Source: Sporomusa sp. KB1
GTDB lineage: Bacteria; Bacillota; Negativicutes; Sporomusales; Sporomusaceae
Reading direction: 5' to 3'
Assembly (NCBI RefSeq): GCF_007830295.1
Contig: NZ_VLKC01000002.1
Coordinates: forward strand, 964,940 to 1,028,939
DNA length: 64,000 nt
Below the pieces are notes generated by a model that did not search any database, had not been told where the DNA came from, and saw only the letters and a program-made list of their open reading frames with translations. Every line of letters begins with the position of its first letter. Within the stretch, counting starts at the first letter, position 1. A program made the translations under genes and the position numbers. This document shows positions 8,234 through 17,326 of this stretch, piece after piece.

Positions 8234-9514
8234 TCAGGCAGGTATTGATGAGTCTTTTTCCGCTTCCGGGATATCATCAACTATTCCTTTACCAGCAAAC
8301 TTATGGAGCAAAAGGGCAGCAATTGTATTGCCAAATACATTGATACAAGTTCGTCCCATATCAATGAAACGGTCAACACCAGCTACTATGGCCATAGCTT
8401 CAATCGGTAATCCAATTGATGTGAGTATAACCGATAGAATTACCAAGGAAGCAGCCGTTACGTTCGCAGTCCCTTTATTAGCGATAAGGGTAGTTAATAG
8501 AATGGTCAGAATGGACGGGAGATCAAGGTTAAGTCCGTAGGCTTCCGCTAAGAAACATACAGTCAAGGATTGATAAAAAGCAGAACCATCAGTATTAAAA
8601 CTGTATCCTAACGGTACAACGAAGGAAACAACTTTATTAGGAATCCCCATGCGTTGCAAAATTTGCATAAGCGAAGGAAGGGTTACTTCTGATGAGCAAG
8701 TAGTAAATGCAAGAAGAAGCGGTTCTGAGATTTGTTTGGTCGTTTCAATCGGTTTTAGTCCGATCATGTAAGTCATGATCCAGAAAGCGACCATTACAAC
8801 CAACATACCAATGTAGAACACGCCGACAAGTTTTGCCATAGCGTAGAGAACACTGCCACCCTGGGTAGCAAATACCCAAGCCATAATTCCAGCAACTGCT
8901 ATAGGAGAAAAAGCAATAATACCTTGAGTTAGCTTGAACATAGCTTCCATAATACTTTCCAGCAAATTAACAACAGGCTTTGCCTTTTCACCAATATTGG
9001 CCAATGAAACACCAAAGCAGATAGCGAAAAATAAAGTAGGAATAATTTTTTGATTGGCTGCTGACATAATCACATTATCGGGAATAAGATCAAGAAAAAA
9101 CTGGGTCCAGTTAATGGCCTTAGCAAGATTTGCCGGAATATTGCCTGTGGCTTCTAAAGCAACCCCTGCTCCAGGATGGAATATTGCGTTTAGTGCAATA
9201 CCAAGAACAATACACAAGCCGGTAGCCGTATAAAAATAGCCGAAGGACAAGAGTGCTAACCGACCAAGTTGTTTAAAATTAGACCCCATTTTATATATGC
9301 CCAGGGTAACAGACGCAAAGACTAATGGGATAACAATCATTTTTATCGCTTTAATGAAAGCTGTCCCTATAGGTTGGAGCGCTGCACCAATCGTAGGCCA
9401 TACTAAGCCAATGACACAGCCGAGAACAAGTCCAATCATAATTTGTGCCCATAAGGGTATTTTGGATTTTTTGACAGATTTGCTTTTTTCAACATTTTCC
9501 ATATTACCATGCAT
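8234..9514 (-). CDS. Dicarboxylate/amino acid:cation symporter (DAACS family)
   Basis: This 426-residue membrane protein belongs to the GltP/GltT/DctA family: eight transmembrane helices with two re-entrant hairpins. The conserved loop is visible (TTCSSEVTLPSLMQ, then PLGYSFNTDGSAFYQS). It imports glutamate/aspartate or C4-dicarboxylates with H+ or Na+. GGAG lies four bases before the ATG at 9514; a second ATG (9502) is an alternative. Its upstream region carries one copy of the shared promoter element (9636-9703). The racemase gene follows after 208 bases and may be on the same transcript. Confidence 0.92.
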   Translation of the reverse strand: MHGNMENVEKSKSVKKSKIPLWAQIMIGLVLGCVIGLVWPTIGAALQPIGTAFIKAIKMIVIPLVFASVTLGIYKMGSNFKQLGRLALLSFGYFYTATGLCIVLGIALNAIFHPGAGVALEATGNIPANLAKAINWTQFFLDLIPDNVIMSAANQKIIPTLFFAICFGVSLANIGEKAKPVVNLLESIMEAMFKLTQGIIAFSPIAVAGIMAWVFATQGGSVLYAMAKLVGVFYIGMLVVMVAFWIMTYMIGLKPIETTKQISEPLLLAFTTCSSEVTLPSLMQILQRMGIPNKVVSFVVPLGYSFNTDGSAFYQSLTVCFLAEAYGLNLDLPSILTILLTTLIANKGTANVTAASLVILSVILTSIGLPIEAMAIVAGVDRFIDMGRTCINVFGNTIAALLLHKFAGKGIVDDIPEAEKDSSIPA

Positions 9515-9635
9515 CTCCTTCTTCTCTTTTTTCTACAGAATGCAGTATTGCGAAAACTCCCCCCTTACCCGGCTACTGCCACAAGTAGATAGTATGCTGC
9601 AACTAATCACAGAATAATTCTACTATTCGAGATTA

Positions 9636-9703
9636 ATCATAGCTGATAATTTACGGAAGGGGAAATCACTAATCGTTATGTCATAATAAAAAAGATTTAT
9701 TTT
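9636..9703 (-). promoter_or_regulatory. Shared C4/aspartate promoter element, copy upstream of symporter
   Basis: On the minus strand an AT-rich block ends in TTTCCC, then 18 bases, then a -10 TATGAT (9636-9641). The same TTTCCC-N18-TATNAT layout with a ~45-bp upstream block occurs in front of the SHMT-like gene (12304-12372) and malic enzyme (15202-15270). This copy is one base shorter and the most diverged. TAAATC and TAACGA start the two presumed half-sites. Confidence 0.65.
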
Positions 9704-9798
9704 ATAAAAAAGAAAAAAGATTACGCTTTCCGGCAAGGATTACGCAATCTTCTTACAATTCATGATAATTTTATTCACTTTATACTTAGGAATAATTG

Positions 9799-10710
9799 CT
9801 ATCCGCGCATAGATTCCAGATACTCTGCAATACCACTTTCAAGATTAGCCTTCTCACCAAATATGGAAAGGAGGGCTCGCATCGCCGGCGAAAGCACCTT
9901 ATTTTTATGGAAAGCCAAGGAAATAACAACATGCAATTGCGGTGCATTAACAAACTCAATAAGTGTCCCATTTGCTAAAAAAGGAGCTACCAAAACATAC
10001 GGCAGTACTCCAATTCCTAACCCATCAAGTACGGCGCGTAATATGGATGAAGCATCGCTATACTCCAAGCTAGGATTGACCTTCATTTCTTTCAATATCT
10101 CTTCATATTTGGACCTGTACACAGAGCCTGGACGAAAATTAATGAAAGGGTAACTGGCAATATCAATACAACCACCGCTGCCTGCCACTAATTCGCGCTG
10201 CGCCACCCATACAAGCCTTTCTTGAAATAAGGAAAACTGCATAAGTTGCTCATTAGAAATCTTGCTATTGACAATAATGAGATCAAAGGTATTATCCAAA
10301 AGAGCCTTGACAGTATCTGATAGGAATGTACGAATATCTACACTAATTATGCCTTTAATGGTCCGGCATTGAAATTCTCGTAAAACTGAAGGTAATACAT
10401 AACTAGCCATATCTGTAGAAGAACCTATTTTAATTGGCTCCGCCCTGCTCGATTGAGGTTGTAAGGAAACATGCATCTCATCATAGACAGCTAATAATCT
10501 TTCTGCATATGCGACCAAGTCTTGTCCCGCACTATTTATAAGCACTCTCTTCTTGCCAACCCGGTCAAACAGCGACACACCAAAGTGCCCTTCTAACGTT
10601 CGTATCTGAGCGGTAATGGCTGGTTGAGTAAAATTAAGCTGTTCCGCGGCATGTGTAATGCTTCCTAGCTTTGCCACCAATAAAAAAGTCCTAAATAGTT
10701 GAATATCCAC
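9799..10710 (-). CDS. LysR-family regulator in the aspartate locus
   Basis: This 303-residue LysR-type regulator has a helix-turn-helix (KLGSITHAAEQL, FTQPAITAQIRTLE) and an effector-binding domain. It starts at a GTG with AGGGGG eight bases upstream. It sits between the symporter and the SHMT-like gene on the same strand. It is a candidate for control of these genes, though the direct-repeat form of the shared promoter element fits a response regulator at least as well. Confidence 0.88.
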   Translation of the reverse strand: MDIQLFRTFLLVAKLGSITHAAEQLNFTQPAITAQIRTLEGHFGVSLFDRVGKKRVLINSAGQDLVAYAERLLAVYDEMHVSLQPQSSRAEPIKIGSSTDMASYVLPSVLREFQCRTIKGIISVDIRTFLSDTVKALLDNTFDLIIVNSKISNEQLMQFSLFQERLVWVAQRELVAGSGGCIDIASYPFINFRPGSVYRSKYEEILKEMKVNPSLEYSDASSILRAVLDGLGIGVLPYVLVAPFLANGTLIEFVNAPQLHVVISLAFHKNKVLSPAMRALLSIFGEKANLESGIAEYLESMRG

Positions 10711-10813
10711 AGGTTGATCCCCCTAGTGAAGCTACTTATTATTTAGGATAAACTATATCTTTAAAAAATACCATAGTTTGTTTGAATGAATGTTATCACA
10801 TTAACACAACATA

Positions 10814-10860
10814 CAATAACAGCGGCACCTTGAAGCTTTGCAAGGTACCACTGCTATTGG
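10814..10860. terminator. Hairpin after SHMT-like gene
   Basis: CAATA-CAGC...CACCTTG pairs with CAAGGT...CTGCTATTGG with small mismatches around a seven-base loop, 18 bases after the SHMT-like stop codon. The downstream T run on the minus strand is weak. Confidence 0.5.
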
Positions 10861-10877
10861 TGTTAGTATAAATTGCT

Positions 10878-12158
10878 TTAATTGGCTTTAGGCATCCATT
10901 CATCGGCAAAGAGCGGATATCTTGCTGCCAAATCCGCTACTTTCTTGCGTATGTTATCTAATACACCAGCGTCATTATAATATCTCAAGGCTTGTCCTAC
11001 GAGAGTTCCGACCTGGAACATTTCTTTCTCTTTCATACCACGAGTTGTCATGAACGGACTGCCAATTCGAATACCACTTGCCAAAGTAAGTGGCTGGGAA
11101 TCAAATGGTATTCCATTTTTGTTACATATAATTCCGATAGAAGCCAATACTTCTTCCGCTTGTTTTCCTGTTGGAATCAAATTAGTAACGTCAACTACAA
11201 CAAGATGTGTCTCAGTGCCACCAGCTACTAACCGCAGCCCCTCAGCTAAGCAGCCATTCGCTAAAGCTACAGCATTGGCAATTACCTGTTTGCCATAGCG
11301 TTTAAACTCCTTGGTCATACACTCTTTAAAAAGTACTGCACGGGCTGCGATCATATCCATTTTAGCAGCTCCTTGCAGCCCTGGAAATAACGCTCTGTCA
11401 ATTTTACCAGCCAATTCTTTTTTGCATAAAATAATTCCTCCGCCACGAGGTCCCCTAAATGTTTTATGAGTTGATGAAGAAACAATGTCTGCATAGGGAA
11501 CAGGCGATGGTATTGCGCCAGCAGCAACTAACCCCACATTATGAGCAAGGTCGACAAAAAATACGGCGCCTACTGATTTAGCAATCTCAGAAAATGCTGC
11601 ATAATCAATTAAACGTGGATAAGAAGATGTCCCACAAATAATCATCTTCGGCTTATGCTCAATCGCTAATCTTCTTACCTCGTCCATGTCAATTTGTTCT
11701 GTTTCCCTATTAACCCCGTAATGTATGGCATTAAAAGTTTTGCCGCTGTAATGGAAGGAAGCACCGTGACTCAGATGTCCTCCATGACTTAATTCCATTG
11801 ATAAGATCGTATCTCCCGGTTTTAGCACCGCATTCATTATTGCTACGTTTCCTACAGTAGCACTCATTGCTTGAACATTAGCATATTCACATTGAAAAAG
11901 TTCTTTCAGTCTTTCTATGGCCAAGTTCTCAACCCTGTCTACCAATTCGCATCCGGCAACAAAGCGTTTTCCAGGATAACCTTCCGCATTTTTGTTTGCC
12001 CAAATGCCACCTTCTAGGCAAGTGGAAAGCGGAGAGGCAAAATTTTCCGAGGCAATAATATTAATAGTTGACCGCTGCCGTTCTTCTTCTTGTTTAGCCA
12101 ACATTGTCATTTCTAGATCAAATTTCCCAAGAACATTCATAATTTCTTCTCGTTCCAT
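10878..12158 (-). CDS. Divergent serine hydroxymethyltransferase-like PLP enzyme
   Basis: This 426-residue fold-type I PLP enzyme aligns along its length with GlyA (IIASENF, AEGYPGKR, SHGGHLSHG, DLAH, PLP lysine K232 in STHKTFRGPRGG, SGIRIGSP). Residues tied to folate-dependent transfer differ. GlyA TNKYAEGYPGKRYYGG becomes ANKNAEGYPGKRFVAG, so Tyr55 is Asn57 and Tyr64/65 are Phe66/Val67. QPHSGSQAN becomes QAMSATVGN, and FPGxQGGPLMH becomes FPGLQGAAKMD. That favours a folate-independent aldolase or another amino-acid reaction over housekeeping SHMT. It shares a promoter type with malic enzyme and the symporter. GAGGTG precedes the ATG. The substrate is unknown; a beta-hydroxy amino acid is my guess. 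Confidence 0.8.
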   Translation of the reverse strand: MEREEIMNVLGKFDLEMTMLAKQEEERQRSTINIIASENFASPLSTCLEGGIWANKNAEGYPGKRFVAGCELVDRVENLAIERLKELFQCEYANVQAMSATVGNVAIMNAVLKPGDTILSMELSHGGHLSHGASFHYSGKTFNAIHYGVNRETEQIDMDEVRRLAIEHKPKMIICGTSSYPRLIDYAAFSEIAKSVGAVFFVDLAHNVGLVAAGAIPSPVPYADIVSSSTHKTFRGPRGGGIILCKKELAGKIDRALFPGLQGAAKMDMIAARAVLFKECMTKEFKRYGKQVIANAVALANGCLAEGLRLVAGGTETHLVVVDVTNLIPTGKQAEEVLASIGIICNKNGIPFDSQPLTLASGIRIGSPFMTTRGMKEKEMFQVGTLVGQALRYYNDAGVLDNIRKKVADLAARYPLFADEWMPKAN

Positions 12159-12214
12159 AAAAACACCTCATCTAGTATTTTTTTAAACTTATTCTGAATA
12201 TAAAATCAATGTAA

Positions 12215-12265
12215 AACCAACTGTTCTGCCCTGCAGCGACAGAAAATAAAATATATCAGTTGGTT
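12215..12265 (-). terminator. Hairpin between aspartase and SHMT-like genes
   Basis: AACCAACTG pairs perfectly with CAGTTGGTT across a 33-base loop; on the minus strand the second arm runs into GGTTTTAC. It lies downstream of both the aspartase stop and the promoter of the SHMT-like gene, so it may act as an attenuator in that leader. Confidence 0.4.
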
Positions 12266-12303
12266 GAATAATAAGTCACTATATTCCCCGGGTGTCTATT
12301 TTG

Positions 12304-12372
12304 ATAATAAACTAATTATATCGCAAAGGGAAATTAAGAGAATTTATGCGTATAATAAAATATCGTTATTTT
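12304..12372 (-). promoter_or_regulatory. Shared C4/aspartate promoter element, copy upstream of SHMT-like gene
   Basis: The 45-bp block 12328-12372 is identical at 36 of 45 positions to 15226-15270. On the minus strand it ends in TTTCCC, followed after exactly 18 bases by TATTAT (12304-12309) as -10. The two presumed half-sites begin TAACGATA and TAAATTCT, 22 bases apart. Confidence 0.7.
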
Positions 12373-12447
12373 ACTATATACAACGCGTTAAAGATTTTTG
12401 CAGGCGGGTGGTGTGTTGGCAAAAGCGGAAGTCAAACGCTAGTTTTC

Positions 12448-13860
12448 TTAGCCAGCAGTTTTGAGATATTCTTTTCCGGCAATACCTGGTCTTGTCATTT
12501 CTGTTGGCGACAATATAACATCCAAATGCTCAGCTGAAATAATATCTTTGGCTAAAACGATTTCTTTTACGGGCTTACCACTCTTTTGTGCTTCTTTCGC
12601 AATCGCGGAAGCCAATTCATAGCCAATATGTGGCAATAGCGCAGTGATTGGACCAATGCTATTATCGACCAGTTCGCGGCAGCGTGCTTCATTGGCTTCA
12701 ATACCTTGAATACATTTACTATTAAATATGTTAACTGCGTTGGTCATAATGGTTAGTGAGTTAAATAAGCTATAGGCTAGGACAGGTTCCATTACGTTTA
12801 ACTCAAACTGTCCGGCTTCCACCGCTAAGCTGATTGCATGATCATTACCAATAACCTGAAAGGCAACCTGGTTAACCATTTCCGGAATAACTGGATTTAC
12901 TTTTCCTGGCATTATCGATGATCCTGGCTGCATTGCTGGTAATGCAAGTTCATTTAGACCACATTTAGGACCGGAGGCCATCAACCGTAAATCGTTAGCA
13001 ATCTTCGATAAAGATAATGCCGTGACTTTTAACACGCCTGAAAAAGCAGCCAAATCATCTGTATTTTGCGTCGCATCGACTAAATTTGATGCTGAAACAA
13101 AATTTTGACCGGTTAAATCTGAGATTTCCTGCACAACATATTGTATATATTCTATTTCAGCATTTAATCCTGTGCCAACTGCTGTGGCTCCCATATTAAT
13201 GCTATGCAAGTTTCTTTGTTCATCACTGATTCGTCGAACAGCCCGTTTAAGCGCTTCAGCGTATGCTGCAAATTCCTGCCCCAGCGTTATCGGCACCGCA
13301 TCCTGTAAGTGAGTGCGCCCCATTTTGATAATATCGTTAAACATTCCGGCTTTTTTTTCGAAGCTGCTAATCAGTGAATTCATTACTTCAACCAGATAAG
13401 CGGCCTTTTTAATTGTACAAATACGGATTGCCGTAGGAATAACATCATTCGTTGATTGCGCCATATTGACATGATTATTCGGCGAAATCAAATTCTGATT
13501 GCCTTTTTTATCCCCCAAAATCTCAAGCGCCCGATTGGCAATAACCTCATTGGCATTCATGTTCATTGAGGTACCGGCTCCTCCTTGAATACAGTCGACA
13601 ACAAATTGTTCATGCCACTGCCCATCAATAATTTCCTGGGAAGCCTGCACGATAGCTACACCTATTTTATTTTGCATCCTCCCCGTTTTCATATTTGCTC
13701 TTGCAGCGGCAAGCTTCACAATAGCCAGCGCTTTGATAAAATCTTCGTTTAATTTATGTCCGGTAACCGCAAAATTATTTACGGCTCGAGTGGTTTGTAT
13801 TCCATAATATACATCATCAGGCAATTCAATTTCTCCAAGAAAATCTCTTTCAATACGCAC
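12448..13860 (-). CDS. aspA: Aspartate ammonia-lyase
   Basis: This ~470-residue member of the aspartase/fumarase superfamily deaminates L-aspartate to fumarate. The signature GSSIMPGKVNP lies at ~315-325. Aspartase-type substrate residues are present (GGAGTSMNMNANE, NNHVNMAQSTND). GGAGG is too close to the TTG at 13866 and ideally spaced for the GTG at 13860, so I place the start there. The malic enzyme gene lies 63 bases upstream on the same strand, so the two are likely one transcript from the 15202-15270 promoter. Together with the racemase and symporter this gives aspartate uptake and conversion to fumarate. Confidence 0.93.
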   Translation of the reverse strand: MRIERDFLGEIELPDDVYYGIQTTRAVNNFAVTGHKLNEDFIKALAIVKLAAARANMKTGRMQNKIGVAIVQASQEIIDGQWHEQFVVDCIQGGAGTSMNMNANEVIANRALEILGDKKGNQNLISPNNHVNMAQSTNDVIPTAIRICTIKKAAYLVEVMNSLISSFEKKAGMFNDIIKMGRTHLQDAVPITLGQEFAAYAEALKRAVRRISDEQRNLHSINMGATAVGTGLNAEIEYIQYVVQEISDLTGQNFVSASNLVDATQNTDDLAAFSGVLKVTALSLSKIANDLRLMASGPKCGLNELALPAMQPGSSIMPGKVNPVIPEMVNQVAFQVIGNDHAISLAVEAGQFELNVMEPVLAYSLFNSLTIMTNAVNIFNSKCIQGIEANEARCRELVDNSIGPITALLPHIGYELASAIAKEAQKSGKPVKEIVLAKDIISAEHLDVILSPTEMTRPGIAGKEYLKTAG

Positions 13861-13922
13861 CTGCAACCCTCCACTTTATTTTACATAATTCAATAATGTT
13901 TTCAGTATTTTGTATACATGAA

Positions 13923-15149
13923 TTAGCCTAGTTTAACGCGTTCTGCTGTTTTTTTTCGAATCTCTTCAGAGTCAACTTTAATTCGAGCTACCCCGGTCTC
14001 CATAGCGGCTTTGGCAACTGCTGCAGCGACAGCAGGCGCAACCCTCGGATCAAAAACATCCGGAACTATATAGTCTTCCCTAAGTTCGTTTTCGGGAATT
14101 AAATTGGCAATCGCGTAAACGGCGGCGATTTTCATTTCCTCGTTAATTTGACGGGCTCTCACATCAATGGCGCCGCGAAACATTCCGGGAAACACAGTTA
14201 CATTATTAACCTGGTTAGGGGCATCTGAGCGCCCAGTTCCGGCAACTCTGGCGCCAGCGGCTTTGGCTTCATCATAGCTAATTTCTGGCACCGGATTTGC
14301 CATGGCAATGACAATTGGATCTTGGTTCATATTTTTTATCATCGCTGGAGTGATTGCTCCCGGAGCCGAAACAGCAATGATTGCATCGGCTTTCTTAGAA
14401 ACCAATTCCAAGTTACCCTTTAGTTGAGTCAGATTAGTCACCTTAGCCAGCTCGGCTTGTACCCTGTTTAGGCCAGTCATACTTTTATGCAAGGCACCCT
14501 GAATATCAACCATAACAACATTTCTAGCGCCGGCATTAACTAGTAAACGGCCAATAGCCGTACCAGCGGCACCAGCACCGTTAACAATAATGTTTGCAGT
14601 AGCCAGTTCCTTTTTAACAAGACGCAGCGCGCCAATAAGCGCTGATACTGCGGCAATTGCTGTTCCATGCTGATCGTCATGGAACACAGGAATATCCATC
14701 TGTTCTTTCAGACGATCCTCAATGTCATAACATTTTGGTGAAGAATAATCCTCCAGGTTAATCCCTGAAAAAGAAGGTTGTAGCAGTTTTACTGTTTCAA
14801 TAATTTTGTCCGGATCTTTTGTATTCAGACAAATAGGAACAGCATCAACATCACCAAACACTTTGAATAGTACTGCTTTTCCTTCCATGACAGGCATCGC
14901 CGCTTCCGGCCCAATATCTCCCAGTCCCAATACACGAGTACCATCAGAAATAACAGCAATCATATTGCCGCGGCAAGTAAGTTCAAACGATAAATCTTTG
15001 TCTGCTTGAATTTCTTTGCAAGGTTCAGCGACCCCCGGTGTGTAGGCCAAACTTAAATCACGACGAGTTTTGAGTTCCACCTTATTTCTTACTTCCAATT
15101 TACCACATTTTTCGCGATGCAGTTTAAGTGCGTCCTCTCTTAAATCCAT
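13923..15149 (-). CDS. NAD(P)-dependent malic enzyme
   Basis: This 408-residue short bacterial malic enzyme lacks the PTA domain of MaeB. It oxidatively decarboxylates malate to pyruvate. The metal/substrate region (VLGLGDIGPEAAMPVMEGK, HDDQHGTAIA) and the Rossmann motif (VNGAGAAGTAIGR) are clear. GGAGG precedes the ATG. It is the first gene of the transcript driven by the shared promoter at 15202-15270 and is followed by aspartase. After hydration of fumarate elsewhere in the cell, it would connect aspartate catabolism to pyruvate. Confidence 0.93.
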   Translation of the reverse strand: MDLREDALKLHREKCGKLEVRNKVELKTRRDLSLAYTPGVAEPCKEIQADKDLSFELTCRGNMIAVISDGTRVLGLGDIGPEAAMPVMEGKAVLFKVFGDVDAVPICLNTKDPDKIIETVKLLQPSFSGINLEDYSSPKCYDIEDRLKEQMDIPVFHDDQHGTAIAAVSALIGALRLVKKELATANIIVNGAGAAGTAIGRLLVNAGARNVVMVDIQGALHKSMTGLNRVQAELAKVTNLTQLKGNLELVSKKADAIIAVSAPGAITPAMIKNMNQDPIVIAMANPVPEISYDEAKAAGARVAGTGRSDAPNQVNNVTVFPGMFRGAIDVRARQINEEMKIAAVYAIANLIPENELREDYIVPDVFDPRVAPAVAAAVAKAAMETGVARIKVDSEEIRKKTAERVKLG

Positions 15150-15201
15150 ATTCCTATTCCTCCAATAGCATCAGCAGTGCATAAAAGCTAATTTCATTAT
15201 T

Positions 15202-15270
15202 ATCATATAGCGAAAATAGTTTGATGGGAAATTAAGAGTCTTTATATAAATAATAAAAAGTCTTTATTTT
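15202..15270 (-). promoter_or_regulatory. Shared C4/aspartate promoter element, copy upstream of malic enzyme
   Basis: The block 15226-15270 on the minus strand contains two exact TAAAGACT direct repeats 22 bases apart (two helical turns). It ends in TTTCCC, followed after 18 bases by the -10 TATGAT (15202-15207). This is the clearest of the three copies and looks like an activator site overlapping a weak -35. Confidence 0.75.
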
Positions 15271-15329
15271 TAGAATTTTTCATGAACATCTTCATCAGTG
15301 TCATTGGTAAACTCCCTCTATACTTATAT

Positions 15330-15377
15330 AAAAAGCGAGGCCTGCTCCACTTAAAATGGTTCAGGCCTCGCTTTTTA
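15330..15377. terminator. Bidirectional terminator after accC
   Basis: AAAAAGCGAGGCCTG and CAGGCCTCGCTTTTT form a perfect 15-bp stem around a 17-base loop, with A/T tracts on both sides. It ends the minus-strand 5-oxoproline/acc operon. Confidence 0.9.
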
Positions 15378-15412
15378 TGCTAACACATCAAAGTTGTTAT
15401 CCCTGTGTCTGT

Positions 15413-16765
15413 CTACTCTTCCATTATATTGCAATAAGTTTCCAAAAAACCTGTTGTCACCTCACCCTTAACAAATAAGGGGTGATTCAGCAGTTTCTGA
15501 TGAAAGGGAATGGTGGTATGCACGCCCTCAATAACAAATTCGCTAAGTGCCCGTTTCATCCGTTCAATGGCTTCCTGTCTGGTTTTACCCCAGACAATGG
15601 CTTTTGCCACCATAGAATCATAGAAAGGAGAGATATCATACCCAGGGTATACAGCACTGTCAATTCTGACACCAAACCCACCAGGCGGCAGATAGCGTCC
15701 TACCTTGCCGGGGCAAGGCATAAAGTTACAGGCTGGATTTTCTGCATTGACGCGGCATTCTATAGCCCAGCCATTTACCTGTACTTCTGCTTGCGAAAAG
15801 CTGAGACGGCAGCCTGCCGCCACGGCTAGCTGTTCCTTAATCAGATCAATGCCTGTAACCATTTCCGTTATGGCATGCTCAACCTGAATCCGGGTATTCA
15901 TTTCAATAAAATAGAATTGACCATGTTTATCCAGCAGAAATTCTACCGTGCCTGCTCCCTGATAATGTACCGCCTTGGCAGCCTGCACGGCAACCTGCCC
16001 CATCTGCTGGCGCAGCCTTTCATCCAGAGCCGGTGACGGCGCTTCTTCCACCAGTTTTTGATGACGGCGCTGAATGGAGCAATCCCGTTCACCCAGATAG
16101 ACAACATTGCCATAGCTATCGGCCATAATCTGCATTTCAACATGCCGGGGTTCTTCCAGATACTTTTCTAAATAAACACCGGGATCACCAAAAATAACTT
16201 CTACTTCCTTTTGCGCCTGACGAATGGCTTGGCTTAAATCTGCAGCATTATCAGCCACTCGCATGCCTTTGCCGCCGCCACCGGCGGTGGCCTTAACAAT
16301 CACCGGATAGCCGATTATCTCTGCTACAGCGACTGCCGTTTCTATTTCTTCAATAATACCTTCTGTGCCGGGAATAATGGGAACGCCTGCCTTTTTCATA
16401 GTATCCCGGGCTGCTGCTTTTGCTCCCATTCTCCTGATAGCTTCCGGACTAGGGCCAATGAAGGTTATCCCCCAGGCGCTGCAAGCTGCGGCAAATTCCG
16501 CGTTCTCAGCTAAAAAACCGTAGCCCGGGTGAATGGCATCAGTCTGGGTAGCGGCAGCCACCGCAAGCAAATTAGCTACATTTAAATAGCTCTGCCTGGC
16601 AGCAGCCGGACCGATGCAATACGCTTCATCGGCTAGCTTGACATGCAGCGCCTGCGCATCAGCTTCCGAATAAACAGCGACAGTAGCAATTCCCATTTCA
16701 CGACAGGCCCTAATAATCCGGACAGCAATTTCACCCCGGTTAGCAATTAGCACTTTTTTGAACAT
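15413..16765 (-). CDS. accC: Biotin carboxylase subunit
   Basis: This 450-residue ATP-grasp enzyme carboxylates biotin on the carrier protein. The glycine-rich ATP loop GGGGKGM is at ~162-168, and the catalytic EMNTRIQVEH is at ~288-297. AAGGAG precedes the ATG. It ends an operon of pxpA, ycsI, pxpB, pxpC and accB. No acetyl-CoA carboxyltransferase gene (accA/accD) is near, whereas PxpB/PxpC are homologous to the carboxyltransferase part of urea carboxylase. A dedicated role in oxoproline metabolism is therefore possible (inference); it could also serve fatty-acid synthesis. Confidence 0.93.
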   Translation of the reverse strand: MFKKVLIANRGEIAVRIIRACREMGIATVAVYSEADAQALHVKLADEAYCIGPAAARQSYLNVANLLAVAAATQTDAIHPGYGFLAENAEFAAACSAWGITFIGPSPEAIRRMGAKAAARDTMKKAGVPIIPGTEGIIEEIETAVAVAEIIGYPVIVKATAGGGGKGMRVADNAADLSQAIRQAQKEVEVIFGDPGVYLEKYLEEPRHVEMQIMADSYGNVVYLGERDCSIQRRHQKLVEEAPSPALDERLRQQMGQVAVQAAKAVHYQGAGTVEFLLDKHGQFYFIEMNTRIQVEHAITEMVTGIDLIKEQLAVAAGCRLSFSQAEVQVNGWAIECRVNAENPACNFMPCPGKVGRYLPPGGFGVRIDSAVYPGYDISPFYDSMVAKAIVWGKTRQEAIERMKRALSEFVIEGVHTTIPFHQKLLNHPLFVKGEVTTGFLETYCNIMEE

Positions 16766-16815
16766 TTGTTTTCTCCTTTGTTCCTCTACCGATCTTGTTT
16801 GCTAAACCGAGGCTG

Positions 16816-17265
16816 CTATGGCTTTACCAAAAACAGCGGCTGACCATACTCCACGAAATCTCCGTCTTTCACCAATACCTTCACAACTTCGCCTGTTACA
16901 CCAGCAGCTACTTCGTTAAATAATTTCATAGCCTCCAATATGCATACGATAGTATCCGGTTCTACTCTGTCGCCAATAGTTACAAACGGAGCGGCACCGG
17001 GTTCAGCGGCAGCATAAAAAGTTCCGACAGTTGGCGAGATAATCTCGCAGAAAACCGTTTCTTCCGGTTCGGGAGTTGGCGGTTTTGCTGTTTTCTGTGA
17101 AATAGGATTAGCTGAGGCCGGTACGGCAGCAGGCTGTAGCTGCTCAGGCAGAGCAGAATTTTTGGCAATAACCAGTTTTGATCCTTCATTATTCCATTCA
17201 AAGTGACTGATCGACGATTGTTCCACAGCCTTAATCAATTCTTTTATTTCAGCAATAGTAAACAT
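16816..17265 (-). CDS. accB: Biotin carboxyl carrier protein
   Basis: This 149-residue biotin carrier has an N-terminal docking region (MFTIAEIKELIKAVEQS), a Pro/Ala-rich linker and a C-terminal biotinyl domain with the biotin-accepting lysine in EAMKL (~K114). The longer frame starting at 17301 is not used because GGAG stands eight bases before the ATG at 17265. It is co-transcribed with accC downstream and pxpC upstream. Confidence 0.93.
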   Translation of the reverse strand: MFTIAEIKELIKAVEQSSISHFEWNNEGSKLVIAKNSALPEQLQPAAVPASANPISQKTAKPPTPEPEETVFCEIISPTVGTFYAAAEPGAAPFVTIGDRVEPDTIVCILEAMKLFNEVAAGVTGEVVKVLVKDGDFVEYGQPLFLVKP

Positions 17266-17326
17266 CAATTTCACTCCTTGAGCATTCTTACTGCTAGGCA
17301 AACTTATCCTGCAATTTGGTATAGGC

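Noticed and set aside
12159..12447. Glycine riboswitch upstream of the SHMT-like gene
   Set aside because: No GGAGAG/aptamer core was found; the leader instead has the shared promoter element and a simple hairpin.
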